Positions 53,401 to 62,370 of a DNA stretch of 64,000 nt are shown one piece after another. Every line of letters starts with the position of its first letter. The stretch's first letter is position 1. This DNA comes from Paracoccus liaowanqingii. Its GTDB lineage: Bacteria; Pseudomonadota; Alphaproteobacteria; Rhodobacterales; Rhodobacteraceae. Both the position numbers and the translations under genes were made by a program. Under the pieces are notes generated by a model that had not been told where the DNA came from, searched no databases, and worked only from the letters and a program-made list of their open reading frames with translations. The stretch lies in NCBI RefSeq assembly GCF_004683865.2, contig NZ_CP040762.1, forward strand, positions 124,001 to 188,000. Direction: 5' to 3'.

Positions 53401-54885
53401 TCAGGCGCGGGCAGCCTTGCGGCGCATCTGCACGACCATGGCCAATAGTGCCAGCACGATCGCGACTAGCCCCTTGGACAGGTCCGAGGCCAGCAGATAC
53501 TCGACCAGTCCCTGCCCACGGGCATTCGCGATCAGCAGCGACCGCGACAGGTTCGATTCGATCAGCGGGCCCAGCACGACGCCGATGATGATGGGGGCGG
53601 GCGGCACGCCGATCTTCTTGAAGACCGCTCCGATGATGCCCAGGGTGATGGCGATCAGCACGTCGAAGACGCTGTTGCGCAGCGAGTAGGCGCCGATCAG
53701 TGACATGACCAACACCGTGGGCACGATGTATTCCATGCGGATCTTCAGAATATAGGCGAAATACTTGATCCCGAAGGCGCCGATCAGCGCCATTGCCACC
53801 ACGGTCAGGATCATCCCGTAAAGGAAGATGAAGGCCACGTCCGGGCGGGTCTGGAACAGGCTGGGCCCCAGCACGATGCCATGGACGACCAGTGCGCCGG
53901 CGATGATCGCCGTGGTCGGGCTGCCCGGCACGCCAAGCGCCAGCAGCGGCACCATCGACGAGCCCACGGTAGCATTGTTGGCGGCCTCGGCGGCGATGAT
54001 GCCCTCGACATTGCCCTTTTCAAAGGTCTCGGGCTGCTTGGAACTACGCTTGGCCTCGGCATAGGACATGAAGACGGCCAGAGTGGTGCCCACGCCCGGC
54101 AAGAGCCCGATCAGGTTGCCGATAGCATTGGCCTTCAGAAGCAGGATCTTGTGGCGGAAGATGTCACGGATGACGGCCAGCCGGGTGATCGACTGTTCAA
54201 CATAGCTGACCTGCTGGTCCGACCGCTTGCCGATGTTCAGGATCATCTCGGCGATGCAGAAGAGGCCCAACACCACCGGCACGACCGAGACGCCCGTCCG
54301 CAGGTCCGGCTGGCCGAAGGTGAAGCGGTCCTGCCCCGACACCTGATCCAGCCCGATGGTGGAGATGAACAGCCCGAACAGCACCGCGAAGGCGGCCTTC
54401 AGCAAGCTGCCTGCCAGCGCGCCCACAATGATCAGCCCCGACAGGGAGATGAAGAACATCTCGGCCGGACCGAACTGCAGCGCGAAGCGGGCCAGCGGCG
54501 GTGTGAAGAGGATCAGGACGATCACGCCCACGAAGCCGCCAATGGTGCTGGAAAAGATCGAGTAATACAGGGCCTCTTTCGACCGGCCCTGCTGCGTCAG
54601 GGGATAGCCCTCCATCGCGGCGGGGGCGGCGACCACGTCGCCCGGCACGTTGATCAGGATGGCGGTGATCGAGCCGCCATACATGCAGCCCATGTAGATG
54701 CCACCCAGCAGCAACAGCCCGACCTCGGGCGGCAGCGCGAAGGTCAGCGGAAGCAGCAGCGAGATGCCGACCGCCCCGTTCAGGCCCGGGATGGCGCCCA
54801 CGACGATGCCGATCAGCACGCCGGAAAACACCGCCGCAAGGACGGGCCAGCTCAGCAGCATGGGAAGATAGGTCAGGATGTCCAT
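53401..54885 (-). CDS. tctA: Tripartite tricarboxylate transporter, large permease TctA
   Basis: 494-residue permease with about twelve helices. The signatures GAIPGLNGAVGISLLLPLT and GLLPGVGTTLAVFMSYAEAKR are complete, together with GGIYMGCMYGGSITAILINVPG. It precedes gntK by 31 bp on the same strand. Its substrate is inferred to be gluconate or a related sugar acid from the linked kinase and repressor, which would be an unusual ligand for this carboxylate family. Confidence 0.96.
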   Translation of the reverse strand: MDILTYLPMLLSWPVLAAVFSGVLIGIVVGAIPGLNGAVGISLLLPLTFALPPEVGLLLLGGIYMGCMYGGSITAILINVPGDVVAAPAAMEGYPLTQQGRSKEALYYSIFSSTIGGFVGVIVLILFTPPLARFALQFGPAEMFFISLSGLIIVGALAGSLLKAAFAVLFGLFISTIGLDQVSGQDRFTFGQPDLRTGVSVVPVVLGLFCIAEMILNIGKRSDQQVSYVEQSITRLAVIRDIFRHKILLLKANAIGNLIGLLPGVGTTLAVFMSYAEAKRSSKQPETFEKGNVEGIIAAEAANNATVGSSMVPLLALGVPGSPTTAIIAGALVVHGIVLGPSLFQTRPDVAFIFLYGMILTVVAMALIGAFGIKYFAYILKIRMEYIVPTVLVMSLIGAYSLRNSVFDVLIAITLGIIGAVFKKIGVPPAPIIIGVVLGPLIESNLSRSLLIANARGQGLVEYLLASDLSKGLVAIVLALLAMVVQMRRKAARA

Positions 54886-54916
54886 GGGCCACGGCCTTTA
54901 TGCGGGCGGAAAGCGA

Positions 54917-54942
54917 GGGCAGGCGGTGGGGACCGCCTGCCC
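54917..54942 (-). terminator. Intercistronic hairpin between tctC and tctA
   Basis: Perfect 11-bp stem (54917-54927 with 54932-54942) and a GGGG loop, shortly after the tctC stop. No T-run follows. As in the other two transporter operons it probably raises receptor mRNA relative to the permease. Confidence 0.65.
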
Positions 54943-54960
54943 GGGGATCAGATCCGCGGA

Positions 54961-55911
54961 TCAGAACTGATCGCGGTTGGCCTCGATGACCTCGGCCAGG
55001 GCGGCGTTGGTTTCTTCAACCTTGGCGCTGACCGCATCGCTGTCCAGATAGGCATAGGGCAGTGCTGCCGTCTCGAACCGGGCAATCAGCTCTTCGTCGG
55101 TCGAGATCGCGTCCAGCGCCTCGGTCAGGCGGGCGCGGACGTCATCGGGTAGGCCCGAGGGTGCGACCACGACGCGGCCGACCTCCATCACCTGGTCGAT
55201 GCCTAGCTCGCGCATGGTCGGCACGTCGGGAAACATCTCCATCCGCTCGGCCGAGGCAAAGGCCAGCGGCGTGCCGCCCGCATCCACGATCGGATCGTGG
55301 CTCATCGACGAGGTCGAGGCCAGGTCGATATGACCGCCCAGCACCGCGTTCATCAGCTCTCCGCCGCCGGCATAGCGCACCGGGGTCAGCACCGATTCCA
55401 GCTTGTCGCCGAAGGCCAGCGCATTGAGCAGGCCAAGCGATCCGCTGTCGCCCACGATCACTGCGCCCGGGTTCTGTTCAGCATGGGCGCGCAACTCGTC
55501 CAGCGTCGAGAATGCGGCACCGGGCTTGGCAAAGACGCCCATCGGCGTGCTGTCGAACTGCGCCAGAAAGTCCAGATCCTCGGCGGAATTGAACGCCACC
55601 TCCCGGGTGCTCTCGATGACGAAGTTGTCGGGATAGCCGAAAACGCCGATCGTGTAGCCGTCGGGATCGGCCGCCGCGATCTCGGCAATGCCAATCTCGC
55701 CGCCCGCGCCGGGGCGGTTCACAACGTTCAGCTGCACACCCAGCTCTTCGCCCAAGCGTTCAGACACGAGGCGCGCGACGGTGTCGCCACCCCCGCCCGC
55801 GCTGTAGGGCACGACGACGGTGATCGCCTGGCCGGGGTAATCCTGCGCGGCTGCCGCCATGGGCAGCAGGATCGCGGCGGTTCCGCCCATCAGGGCCTTT
55901 GCAAAAGTCAT
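54961..55911 (-). CDS. tctC: TTT-family periplasmic solute-binding protein TctC
   Basis: 316-residue receptor with signal peptide (MTFAKALMGGTAAILLPMAAAAQ). Family features are YPGQAITVVVPYSAGGGGDTVARLVSERL, the PGAGGEIGIAEIAAADPDGYTIG segment and GDSGSLGLLNALAFG. The ATG at 55911 has GGAGGAG upstream. It lies between tctB and tctA; the order tctB-tctC-tctA differs from the first TTT locus (tctC-tctB-tctA). Confidence 0.95.
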   Translation of the reverse strand: MTFAKALMGGTAAILLPMAAAAQDYPGQAITVVVPYSAGGGGDTVARLVSERLGEELGVQLNVVNRPGAGGEIGIAEIAAADPDGYTIGVFGYPDNFVIESTREVAFNSAEDLDFLAQFDSTPMGVFAKPGAAFSTLDELRAHAEQNPGAVIVGDSGSLGLLNALAFGDKLESVLTPVRYAGGGELMNAVLGGHIDLASTSSMSHDPIVDAGGTPLAFASAERMEMFPDVPTMRELGIDQVMEVGRVVVAPSGLPDDVRARLTEALDAISTDEELIARFETAALPYAYLDSDAVSAKVEETNAALAEVIEANRDQF

Positions 55912-55969
55912 GGTGTTCTCCTCCTTGAAACGTCAGTCGATGTCAGGGTGGTGCCCCGAGAGCGCAGTG

Positions 55970-56455
55970 TCAGAGCAGCGCCCCTGTGGGCGCGGGCAGG
56001 CCGATCAGCCGGTCGAAGACCAGATACAGGACCAGCGTGGCCCCGACCGCCAAAACCAAAGCGACACCCGGATCGCGCCACAGCCGGACGGCTCCGTTCG
56101 CGACACGGCAATGCCACAGGTAGACGGCGATAATCAGCAGGGGCGAGGTGAGGTAGAAGCCGATCGCATAGAGCAGCACGCCCGCCGCGATCAGGATGAT
56201 CGCCGGCACACCGACGCTGCGGCCCCAGTCCGCCTGTGCGGCCTCGGCCGGGCGGCCGCGCATCCCGGCCAGGATCGCAAGCGCCACGATGCCCGCCCCG
56301 GTCGCCGTCATCAGCGCCAGGACGAAGCGCGGGAACAGGCCCGGCCCGGGCGCCAGCGATTGCGCCTGCAGAAACAGCGCCAGACCAATGGTGAAGATTA
56401 CCCCGCCCAGCACGATGTCGCCTGCATGGCTCTTCCACCCGGTACGAATGCTCAT
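55970..56455 (-). CDS. tctB: Tripartite tricarboxylate transporter, small permease TctB
   Basis: 161 residues with four helices, including DIVLGGVIFTIGLALFLQAQ followed by LAPGPGLFPRFVLALMTATG, the classic TctB first and second helices with a GPGLFPR loop. First gene of the tctB-tctC-tctA-gntK-gntR operon; GGGAGGGAA stands before the ATG at 56455. Confidence 0.93.
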   Translation of the reverse strand: MSIRTGWKSHAGDIVLGGVIFTIGLALFLQAQSLAPGPGLFPRFVLALMTATGAGIVALAILAGMRGRPAEAAQADWGRSVGVPAIILIAAGVLLYAIGFYLTSPLLIIAVYLWHCRVANGAVRLWRDPGVALVLAVGATLVLYLVFDRLIGLPAPTGALL

Positions 56456-56486
56456 GTTCCCTCCCCGAAACAGCTCCCACGACGCT

Positions 56487-56509
56487 GTTACGCGTAATGT
56501 TACGCGTAA
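56487..56509. promoter_or_regulatory. Tandem palindromic operator upstream of the TTT-gluconokinase operon
   Basis: Two identical copies of GTTACGCGTAA (56487-56497 and 56499-56509), each containing the perfect palindrome TTACGCGTAA with a central CG, as in LacI-family operators. The distance of 12 bp between copies places them on nearly the same face of the helix. They lie 31 bp upstream of tctB, and the operon's own GntR-like gene is the obvious binder. Confidence 0.8.
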
Positions 56510-56836
56510 AGCAAGAGAAAAATACTATTCCTGGAAACGCCCATCACCTACGTTATGCCTGAAAACCGCTGCCAAAGACGGTGGGTGCAGCCCAAACTCG
56601 CCCTGCCCGCAATGCCATCTCTCGCTTCTGGGCGGCGCCGAAGCGGGCGCAAAATGCGGTGTGATCGGGGCCTATACGGTCCTGGAATTTGCGCGGGTGA
56701 TGGTGTTTGCGCTGGTGGTTAATCGCTGTAGCGTCAGCGGCATGTCGGCGGGCGCTGTCAGGGGATAGGTCTATGGCATGTTACTCGTAGCGCCTGACGG
56801 ATCGGGGTACGGGCTACGGATGAGGAAGAGGAAGCG
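56510..56836. other. Intergenic region between tctB and the Gfo/Idh/MocA gene
   Basis: About 330 bp of divergent promoter region. No gene is recognised. A plus-strand stretch ending near 56768 (ARVMVFALVVNRCSVSG) may be a decayed coding remnant but carries no known motif. AGGAAGAGGAAGCG just before 56837 is the ribosome site of the next gene. Confidence 0.45.
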
Positions 56837-57859
56837 ATGACCGAAACACGAAAGACAGTCTGGGGGGTGCTGAGCACCGCCAATATCGCCGTCAACCAGG
56901 TCATTCCTGCCTTGCAGAAAAGCGAACGGCTGGTTGTCGGCGCGATCGCTTCAAGGGATGAGGACCGGGCTACGGCGGTCGCGCGAAGCCTCGGGATCGC
57001 CCGCGCCTATGGCGACTATGATGCCCTTTTGGACGATCCCGAGATCGACATCGTTTACAACCCGTTGCCCAATCACCTGCATGTTCCTTGGACCCTGAGG
57101 GCATTGGAGGCGGGCAAGCATGTCCTATGCGAAAAGCCCCTTGCGCTAAGTGCAGCAGAGGCCGCATCTCTGATTGAGACCAGCCAACGCACCGGAAAGA
57201 ATGTGCGCGAGGCGTTCATGATCCGCGACCATCCGCAATGGTTGCGCGCCCGCGAACTCGTCCAGGGCGGCGCACTCGGGGAGGTCCGGGCAATCCATGT
57301 CAGCTTTTGCTACGACAATCGCGATCCGGCGAATGTGCGCAACCAGTTGGATATTGGCGGAGGTGCGCTCTTTGACATCGGCTGCTATGCCGTCGCGGTA
57401 GGCCGTTTCATCTTCGCCTGCGAGCCCGAGCGGGTCGTGGCAGAGGTCGATCGAGATCCGGATTTTGGAACCGACCGCCTGACCAGCGCCATCATGGTCT
57501 TCCCCGGGGGACGCCGCCTTGTCTTCACCTGTGCCACGCAGCTTGTGCGCAGCCAGGACGTTCAGATTATCGGCACCACGGGGCGGGTCTCGATTGCTGT
57601 TCCGTTCAACCAATCTCCCGATCGCGAAGCCCGGCTACTGATGGATGACGGCACGGTCCTCAAGGGCGGGGACCCCGCGGTCGAGACCTTCGGGCCGGTC
57701 GATCAGTATCTGCTGCAGGCGGAGGCCTTTTCAGACCTGTGTGTGTCGGGGAGTGTCGACCCGTATGGCCTGCAGGATGCCATCCGCAACATGAGCGTCA
57801 TCGATGCCCTCTGGTCGTCTGAAGAGACAAGGGGCTGGGCCGACGTCAGGCAGGACTGA
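56837..57859 (+). CDS. Gfo/Idh/MocA-family oxidoreductase
   Basis: 340-residue NAD(P)-dependent sugar dehydrogenase-type protein. The Rossmann motif is modified to GVLSTANIAVNQVIPAL (residues 10-26) and the conserved EKPLALSAAEA follows near residue 99 with the lysine. The C-terminal domain has GGGALFDIGCYAVAVGRFIF with the Asp/His-type dyad region, where the usual histidine position carries tyrosine or cysteine (DIGCYAV). It is divergent from the gluconate transporter operon across 380 bp and could oxidise a sugar related to gluconate, by context only. Confidence 0.9.
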   Translation: MTETRKTVWGVLSTANIAVNQVIPALQKSERLVVGAIASRDEDRATAVARSLGIARAYGDYDALLDDPEIDIVYNPLPNHLHVPWTLRALEAGKHVLCEKPLALSAAEAASLIETSQRTGKNVREAFMIRDHPQWLRARELVQGGALGEVRAIHVSFCYDNRDPANVRNQLDIGGGALFDIGCYAVAVGRFIFACEPERVVAEVDRDPDFGTDRLTSAIMVFPGGRRLVFTCATQLVRSQDVQIIGTTGRVSIAVPFNQSPDREARLLMDDGTVLKGGDPAVETFGPVDQYLLQAEAFSDLCVSGSVDPYGLQDAIRNMSVIDALWSSEETRGWADVRQD

Positions 57860-58198
57860 TATGCGCTGGCCTGCCGCAGAACTTTCCCCGCGGGAGATTA
57901 GGTAGGCTGGCCGGGATCTGACTAACTGGCAAATCGGCTGCATGTAATCTGCTATCCGAAGCGCGGTACCAAATCCAGAAGGGGACAGTTCAACGGAGTT
58001 GTTGCGGTATCGTGGGCAATAGCCACAATATCATTCAAGCGTGTGGAGTGGTTCTGAGCGCGCAGCGGTCTTGCACGAGCCAAAGTCATTCCTGCGGATA
58101 AACCAGAACAAGCAGGCCACGGCGGTGGTGTCCACATGGTCCGGCTTGATCATGAAGTTTCCTTGCGGTGTGATGGTGAGAGTGTTCGCATGCCCCTT
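57860..58198. other. Intergenic region, no gene recognised
   Basis: About 340 bp between the oxidoreductase and the 77-residue gene. Short frames on both strands have no known motif. No hairpin with a T-run was found. Confidence 0.5.
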
Positions 58199-58432
58199 TC
58201 AAATGGCTGACGGCGCGGGGGGCGGTGCGTCTCCTTCGTTGAGGACGCGCATGTCGATCTCGGGGAACTGGGCGCGGATCAGGGCAAGCGCCTCGACAGA
58301 GGCCAATTCAAGGAAGACCTGATCGCCGACCCAGAACGCCGACAGCTCTCCGGGGCAGAACGCGCGCATATATTCATCCAGATCGGACATGGTCTTCTTG
58401 CTGATCCGGCCGACGGCAATGTTGAGGGTCAT
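58199..58432 (-). CDS. Small hypothetical protein (77 aa)
   Basis: Starts at the ATG at 58432 (MTLNIAVGRISKKTMSDLDEYMRAFCPGEL), with a weak GGCGACC upstream. It is a soluble acidic protein, with AFWVGDQVFLELASVEALALIRAQFPEIDMRVLN suggesting a beta-alpha-beta unit. No family recognised. Last in a minus-strand run after the DksA-like gene (55-bp gap), so it may belong to that transcript. Confidence 0.5.
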   Translation of the reverse strand: MTLNIAVGRISKKTMSDLDEYMRAFCPGELSAFWVGDQVFLELASVEALALIRAQFPEIDMRVLNEGDAPPPAPSAI

Positions 58433-58487
58433 GGTAGGGTCGCCTTGTAAAACTATCAGGGGGTCTGGAAATCGAGAAAGCCGTTGG

Positions 58488-58880
58488 TTAGCCGCGACAC
58501 CCCACACAGCGGGTGAAGGTCGGATCAAGCTCTAGACGCTTGACGGGGATCGGATCGCCGCAGTCTTCGCAGGTGCCGAATTCGCCGGTATCGATACGTG
58601 CCAGAGCGGCGTGGATTGCCCCGATGCGGGCATGACGACGAACGTCGACCGCGCTGGCCATAGCCTGGTTCTGCATCGCATCCATCCGGGACAGACGACC
58701 AACGCTCTGCTGGTCCAGTTCGACCGGCTTGCGGGCCTCGACCGTATCACCCGATGCCTTCTCCAACTGCGACAGTTCCAGCTTCAGGCGGGGCGAAAAA
58801 TGGGTAGCAGCATCCTGTGGGTCCAACTGCCTCTCCTCGGTCCAATCCGTCAGGTATTCGGTGAACCTGCTCCCGGGCAA
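58488..58880 (-). CDS. DksA/TraR-family zinc-finger protein
   Basis: 130 residues. An N-terminal helical region (LKLELSQLEKASGDTVEARKPVELDQQSVGRLSRMDAMQNQAMA) precedes the four-cysteine zinc finger CEDCGDPIPVKRLELDPTFTRCVGC at the C-terminus. It is shorter than full DksA and belongs to the small TraR/DksA-like group that may bind the RNA polymerase secondary channel. The region normally carrying the acidic coiled-coil tip is VELDQQSVGRLSRMD. It lies just downstream of uspA, so a stress-response role is plausible. Confidence 0.88.
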   Translation of the reverse strand: MPGSRFTEYLTDWTEERQLDPQDAATHFSPRLKLELSQLEKASGDTVEARKPVELDQQSVGRLSRMDAMQNQAMASAVDVRRHARIGAIHAALARIDTGEFGTCEDCGDPIPVKRLELDPTFTRCVGCRG

Positions 58881-58911
58881 GCCGGAAACAGGGTGAGACG
58901 TCCGGGCGATC

Positions 58912-59766
58912 TCAGCGATACATCAGGACCGGGATCCTGACGGCCTGGACCATCGCGGTGGTGGTCGATCCGATGATCAGGCTGCGGATGCGGGAATGGC
59001 CGTAGGCGCCCATGACCAGCAGGCCGAAGCCCTCGGCGGCGACCACCGAGTGCAGCACGTCCTCGGGCTCGCCCGGCGCGATGCGCGTGTCGGCGGTCAG
59101 GCCTGCGGCCCCAAGGGTGCGCACTGCATCGTCCAGCTTGCCGCGCAGCGCGGGCGTGGCCTCGCCCACATAAAGCAGCGTGATCTGCAGCCCCTGAAAG
59201 ACCGGGCTGTCCGACATGCGCTGGACCGCCCTCTGGGCCGAGGTGCTGCCGTCGAAGGCCACCAGCACGCGGCTGATGGGCGCGAAGGCGCGCGAGGCCA
59301 CGAAGACCGGCACCTTGGAGGCGCGCACGATGCGCTCCAGGTTCGAGCCCAGATGCGCCGTGGCGTACTCCGCCCCCTCGCCGCGCTTGCCGATGACGAT
59401 GGCGCGCAGGTCGGGCTCGACCTCCTGGACGGCCTCCAAGATGTCGCCCTTGCGCAGATGCGGGGTGACCTGGCCCACGCCGTCGGTCTGCAGGATCGCC
59501 TGCGCGTCCTCCAAGATGGCGCGGCCCCGGGCCTGGGCCAGCCGGGCGCGGCTTTCGTCGGCGCTGGCCAGCTCTTCCAGCAGGGCCGAGCGTGCGCCAA
59601 GCGTCAGCGCCCCCGAAAGGTTCTGCGAGCTGCCGATTTCGCGCCGGCCCAGGACGTGCATCACGTCGACCGCGGCGCTCAGGCGGGCCGCGATCCAGGC
59701 GGTGTGGTGGCAGACGCTTTCCGAATAGGCCGAACCGTCGACCAGTGCGAGTATTCTGTCGGTCAT
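58912..59766 (-). CDS. Universal stress protein, tandem UspA domains
   Basis: 284 residues made of two UspA repeats. Repeat 1 starts RILALVDGSAYSESVCHHTAWIA and contains LRAIVIGKRGEG; repeat 2 starts SRVLVAFDGSTSAQRAVQRM and ends with GLLVMGAYGHSRIRSLIIGSTTTAMV, the ATP-binding G-2x-G-9x-G(S/T) pattern. It lies 13 bp after the SulP transporter gene, a pairing seen in many proteobacteria, and may modulate that transporter or act in stress adaptation. Confidence 0.94.
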   Translation of the reverse strand: MTDRILALVDGSAYSESVCHHTAWIAARLSAAVDVMHVLGRREIGSSQNLSGALTLGARSALLEELASADESRARLAQARGRAILEDAQAILQTDGVGQVTPHLRKGDILEAVQEVEPDLRAIVIGKRGEGAEYATAHLGSNLERIVRASKVPVFVASRAFAPISRVLVAFDGSTSAQRAVQRMSDSPVFQGLQITLLYVGEATPALRGKLDDAVRTLGAAGLTADTRIAPGEPEDVLHSVVAAEGFGLLVMGAYGHSRIRSLIIGSTTTAMVQAVRIPVLMYR

Positions 59767-59779
59767 GATCTTCCCTCCC

Positions 59780-61276
59780 TCAATGTGACATCAGCTTGTC
59801 GAGCGCGCCGGGCTTGTCGTGGATGGCCAGCTTGTCGACCAGCGTCTCGGACGCCGCGTTCATGCCGATCAGTTCGACCTCGGCCCCGTCGCGGCGGAAC
59901 TTGAGGATCGCCATGTCCAGCGCCTGCACGGAACTGATGTCCCAGATATGCGCGCCGGTGACGTCGATCACCACCTTTTCCACCGCCTCCTTGAAGTCGA
60001 AGGCCTCGGCGAAATCCTCGGCCGAGCCGTAGAACAGCTGCCCCTCGACCAGATAGGTGCGGGTGCGCCCGTCCTGGGACAGGCTGGAGCGGATGCGGAA
60101 CAGCTGCGCGATCTTGGCGGCGAAGAAGATCCCCGACAGCATCACGCCGACCAGCACGCCGATGGCCAGGTTGTGGGTGTAGACCACCGTAAAGACCGTC
60201 GCGATCATCACAACAGAGGACGAACGCGGATGCGTCTTCAGGTTGCCAAGCGACGACCATGAAAATGTCCCGATCGCCACCATGAACATGATTGCGACCA
60301 GCGCCGCCATTGGAATGATGGCGACCAAGCCGCCCAGGCCCACGACCATGATCAGCAAGGCGACCCCGGCAGCGAATGACGACAGCCGCCCGCGCCCGCC
60401 GGATTTGACGTTGATGATCGACTGCCCGATCATCGCGCAGCCTGCCATGCCGCCGATGAAGCCGGTGGCGGTGTTGGCGATGCCCTGGCCCACGCATTCC
60501 TGGTCGCGGCTGGACTTGGTGTCGGTCAGGTCGTCGACGATGTTCTGCGTCATCAGGCTTTCCAGCAGGCCCACGATGGCCACGGCCAGCGAATAGGGCA
60601 GGATGATCAGCAGCGTGGTCAGGTTCAGCGGGATGTCCGGGATCAGGAAAACCGGCAGCGTGTCGGGCAGCGCGCCCATGTCGCCCACCGTGCGCACGTC
60701 CCAGCCCGTGAACCAGACCAAGGCGGTCAGCACGACGATGGTGACCAGCGGCGAGGGGATCGCCGTCGTCAGGCGCGGCAGCAGGTAGATGATCACCAGC
60801 CCCACGGCGACCAGCGCATAGGTCAGCCAGGTGATGCCGGGGACGGACAGGTCCAGCTCGGTCAGCTGCGCCATGAAGATCAGGATCGCCAGGGCGTTCA
60901 CGAAGCCGGTCATCACCGATTTCGAGACGTAGCGCATGAAGCGCCCCAGCTTCAGCAGCCCCGCACCGATCTGGATCAGGCCAGCCAGCACGGTCGCGGC
61001 CAGCAAGTATTCCAGCCCGTGATCGCGCACCAGCGTGATCATCAGGACAGCGGTGGCGGCGGTGGCTGCCGAGATCATCCCGGGCCGGCCGCCCACGAAG
61101 GCGATCAGCACCGCGATGGAGAAGCTGGCGTAAAGCCCCACGCGGGGGTCGACGCCGGCGATGATGGAAAAGGCGATGGCCTCGGGGATCAGGGCCAAAG
61201 CCACCACCACGCCCGCCAGCAGGTCGCCGCGGACGTTACCGAACCACTGGTTCCGGTATTCAGATATTGAGATCAT
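59780..61276 (-). CDS. SulP-family anion transporter with STAS domain
   Basis: 498-residue inner-membrane transporter. About eleven to twelve helices (for example [36 protein letters not shown] with the SulP signature) are followed by a C-terminal STAS domain (from about residue 400: [21 protein letters not shown] and [19 protein letters not shown]). Substrates of SulP proteins are sulfate, bicarbonate or dicarboxylates; the sequence [27 protein letters not shown] resembles BicA-like and YchM-like members. No sulfur gene is adjacent, so bicarbonate or an organic anion is possible. Start ATG at 61276. Confidence 0.93.
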   Translation of the reverse strand: MISISEYRNQWFGNVRGDLLAGVVVALALIPEAIAFSIIAGVDPRVGLYASFSIAVLIAFVGGRPGMISAATAATAVLMITLVRDHGLEYLLAATVLAGLIQIGAGLLKLGRFMRYVSKSVMTGFVNALAILIFMAQLTELDLSVPGITWLTYALVAVGLVIIYLLPRLTTAIPSPLVTIVVLTALVWFTGWDVRTVGDMGALPDTLPVFLIPDIPLNLTTLLIILPYSLAVAIVGLLESLMTQNIVDDLTDTKSSRDQECVGQGIANTATGFIGGMAGCAMIGQSIINVKSGGRGRLSSFAAGVALLIMVVGLGGLVAIIPMAALVAIMFMVAIGTFSWSSLGNLKTHPRSSSVVMIATVFTVVYTHNLAIGVLVGVMLSGIFFAAKIAQLFRIRSSLSQDGRTRTYLVEGQLFYGSAEDFAEAFDFKEAVEKVVIDVTGAHIWDISSVQALDMAILKFRRDGAEVELIGMNAASETLVDKLAIHDKPGALDKLMSH

Positions 61277-61289
61277 ATACGGTCCATTA

Positions 61290-61318
61290 CCCTGCCTCGG
61301 AGGGCCTTCTTGTAAGGC
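61290..61318 (-). ncRNA. Possible structured leader of the SulP gene
   Basis: On the minus strand, two small hairpins sit back to back shortly before the SulP start: GCCTT-ACAAG-AAGGC (61314-61318 with 61304-61308) and CCCT-CCGAGGC-AGGG (61301-61304 with 61290-61293). Farther upstream ACCCGG-TGAGAG-CCCGGGT adds another stem. No clear Shine-Dalgarno sequence is next to the ATG. A cis-regulatory RNA (for example of the sul1 type known upstream of alphaproteobacterial sulfate transporters) is possible but unproven. Confidence 0.3.
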
Positions 61319-61422
61319 GGTCCGGCATTGAAATCAGGGCTTCTCAAAGATTATCCGGCGGATTGGCGGCCGGAACAGCCACCCGGGCTCTCACCGGGTC
61401 CTTGCGCTTGCTGGTTGGGAAG

Positions 61423-62016
61423 TCAGCCGATCCTGCGGTCAACTCCCCCTAATCTTGGCGGCTCGTGTGGCATGTCCTCGTGCCCATCCTCGGGCATGAA
61501 GAACCGGACATCATTTGCCAGATCGATGAACTCATCGGCGAGTTCCACCAATGGTGGAGGCGGAGCAATGCTCTGCGGAACCGAGAGGCTGGAGATAAGC
61601 GTGACAGTGACGTCCATCTTCGCCAAGCGTTCCAAAAGCGGGACCAGCTTGGCATCGCCAGCCAGGACGACAATTCGATCGGCCTCGTCAGCGGCTATAA
61701 TCGCGTCTGATGCCAAAGCGACGAGATTGGTGCCATAGCGTTCCCGGACGTACCAAGGCTCGTTGAAATCATCGACGCCATGCCGGGTGATCGCATGACG
61801 TTCGAGCCAGTCGAAAAAGCGCGTCATTCGGGCCTGTTCGGCGCTGTCGCGGCTGTCGCGATAGTAATGCGCAGACACGGAAACGCCGTCTGCGGAGAAA
61901 TGAGATATCAGCTTCTGAAAATCGATCAGACGACCAAGCTTGGTTTTCAGGCGATCAACATGGCTGCCATCAATCAAAAGCATCGTTCGCGCCAGATCCG
62001 GCGTGTCTATGTTCAT
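61423..62016 (-). CDS. NYN-domain (LabA/DUF88-type) putative ribonuclease
   Basis: 197 residues. The PIN-like NYN fold shows a first acidic motif TMLLIDGSHVDRLKT (Asp16), the central EPWYVRERYGTNLVALASDAIIAADEADRIVVLAGDAKLVPLLERL with two further acidic residues that would bind metal, and SLSVPQSI near the end. Members cut RNA or act with restriction-like systems; the biological role here is unknown. It is upstream of the SulP gene on the same strand, with a 146-bp gap, so probably separately transcribed. Confidence 0.88.
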   Translation of the reverse strand: MNIDTPDLARTMLLIDGSHVDRLKTKLGRLIDFQKLISHFSADGVSVSAHYYRDSRDSAEQARMTRFFDWLERHAITRHGVDDFNEPWYVRERYGTNLVALASDAIIAADEADRIVVLAGDAKLVPLLERLAKMDVTVTLISSLSVPQSIAPPPPLVELADEFIDLANDVRFFMPEDGHEDMPHEPPRLGGVDRRIG

Positions 62017-62370
62017 AGGGTTTCAATAACTCGCCCGAGCATGCCCCGCGTTTGGCGGTCTGTGCATTTTTAGGACGTAAGCTCGGTCAGGTTGCCGGGG
62101 GATGGGCGCCCGGAGAAGCCATCCCATCTCAATCGACGGGATCCGATTCGCAGAATAAATGCCACATCGAGATCGTTTTCACAACCATGTGTTTCGCAGC
62201 TTGATACAGAGCCACCTGCCGGCCCGAGCCCGATAGGCTTCTTGACCTGTCTTGCTGGCCACGTTGCGCATCGCATCCGAGGTCGCTGCACGCCTCGAGA
62301 CGCGGGAGCCCTACATCTACCTTCGGAACTTATGTCCGCAAGAGTACAAAATCGGATCGGTTTATCGACC
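62017..62370. other. Intergenic region, no gene recognised
   Basis: About 350 bp between the NYN gene and the IS256-type element. Open frames exist on both strands, but no motif is seen. It is the left flank of the insertion. Confidence 0.45.
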
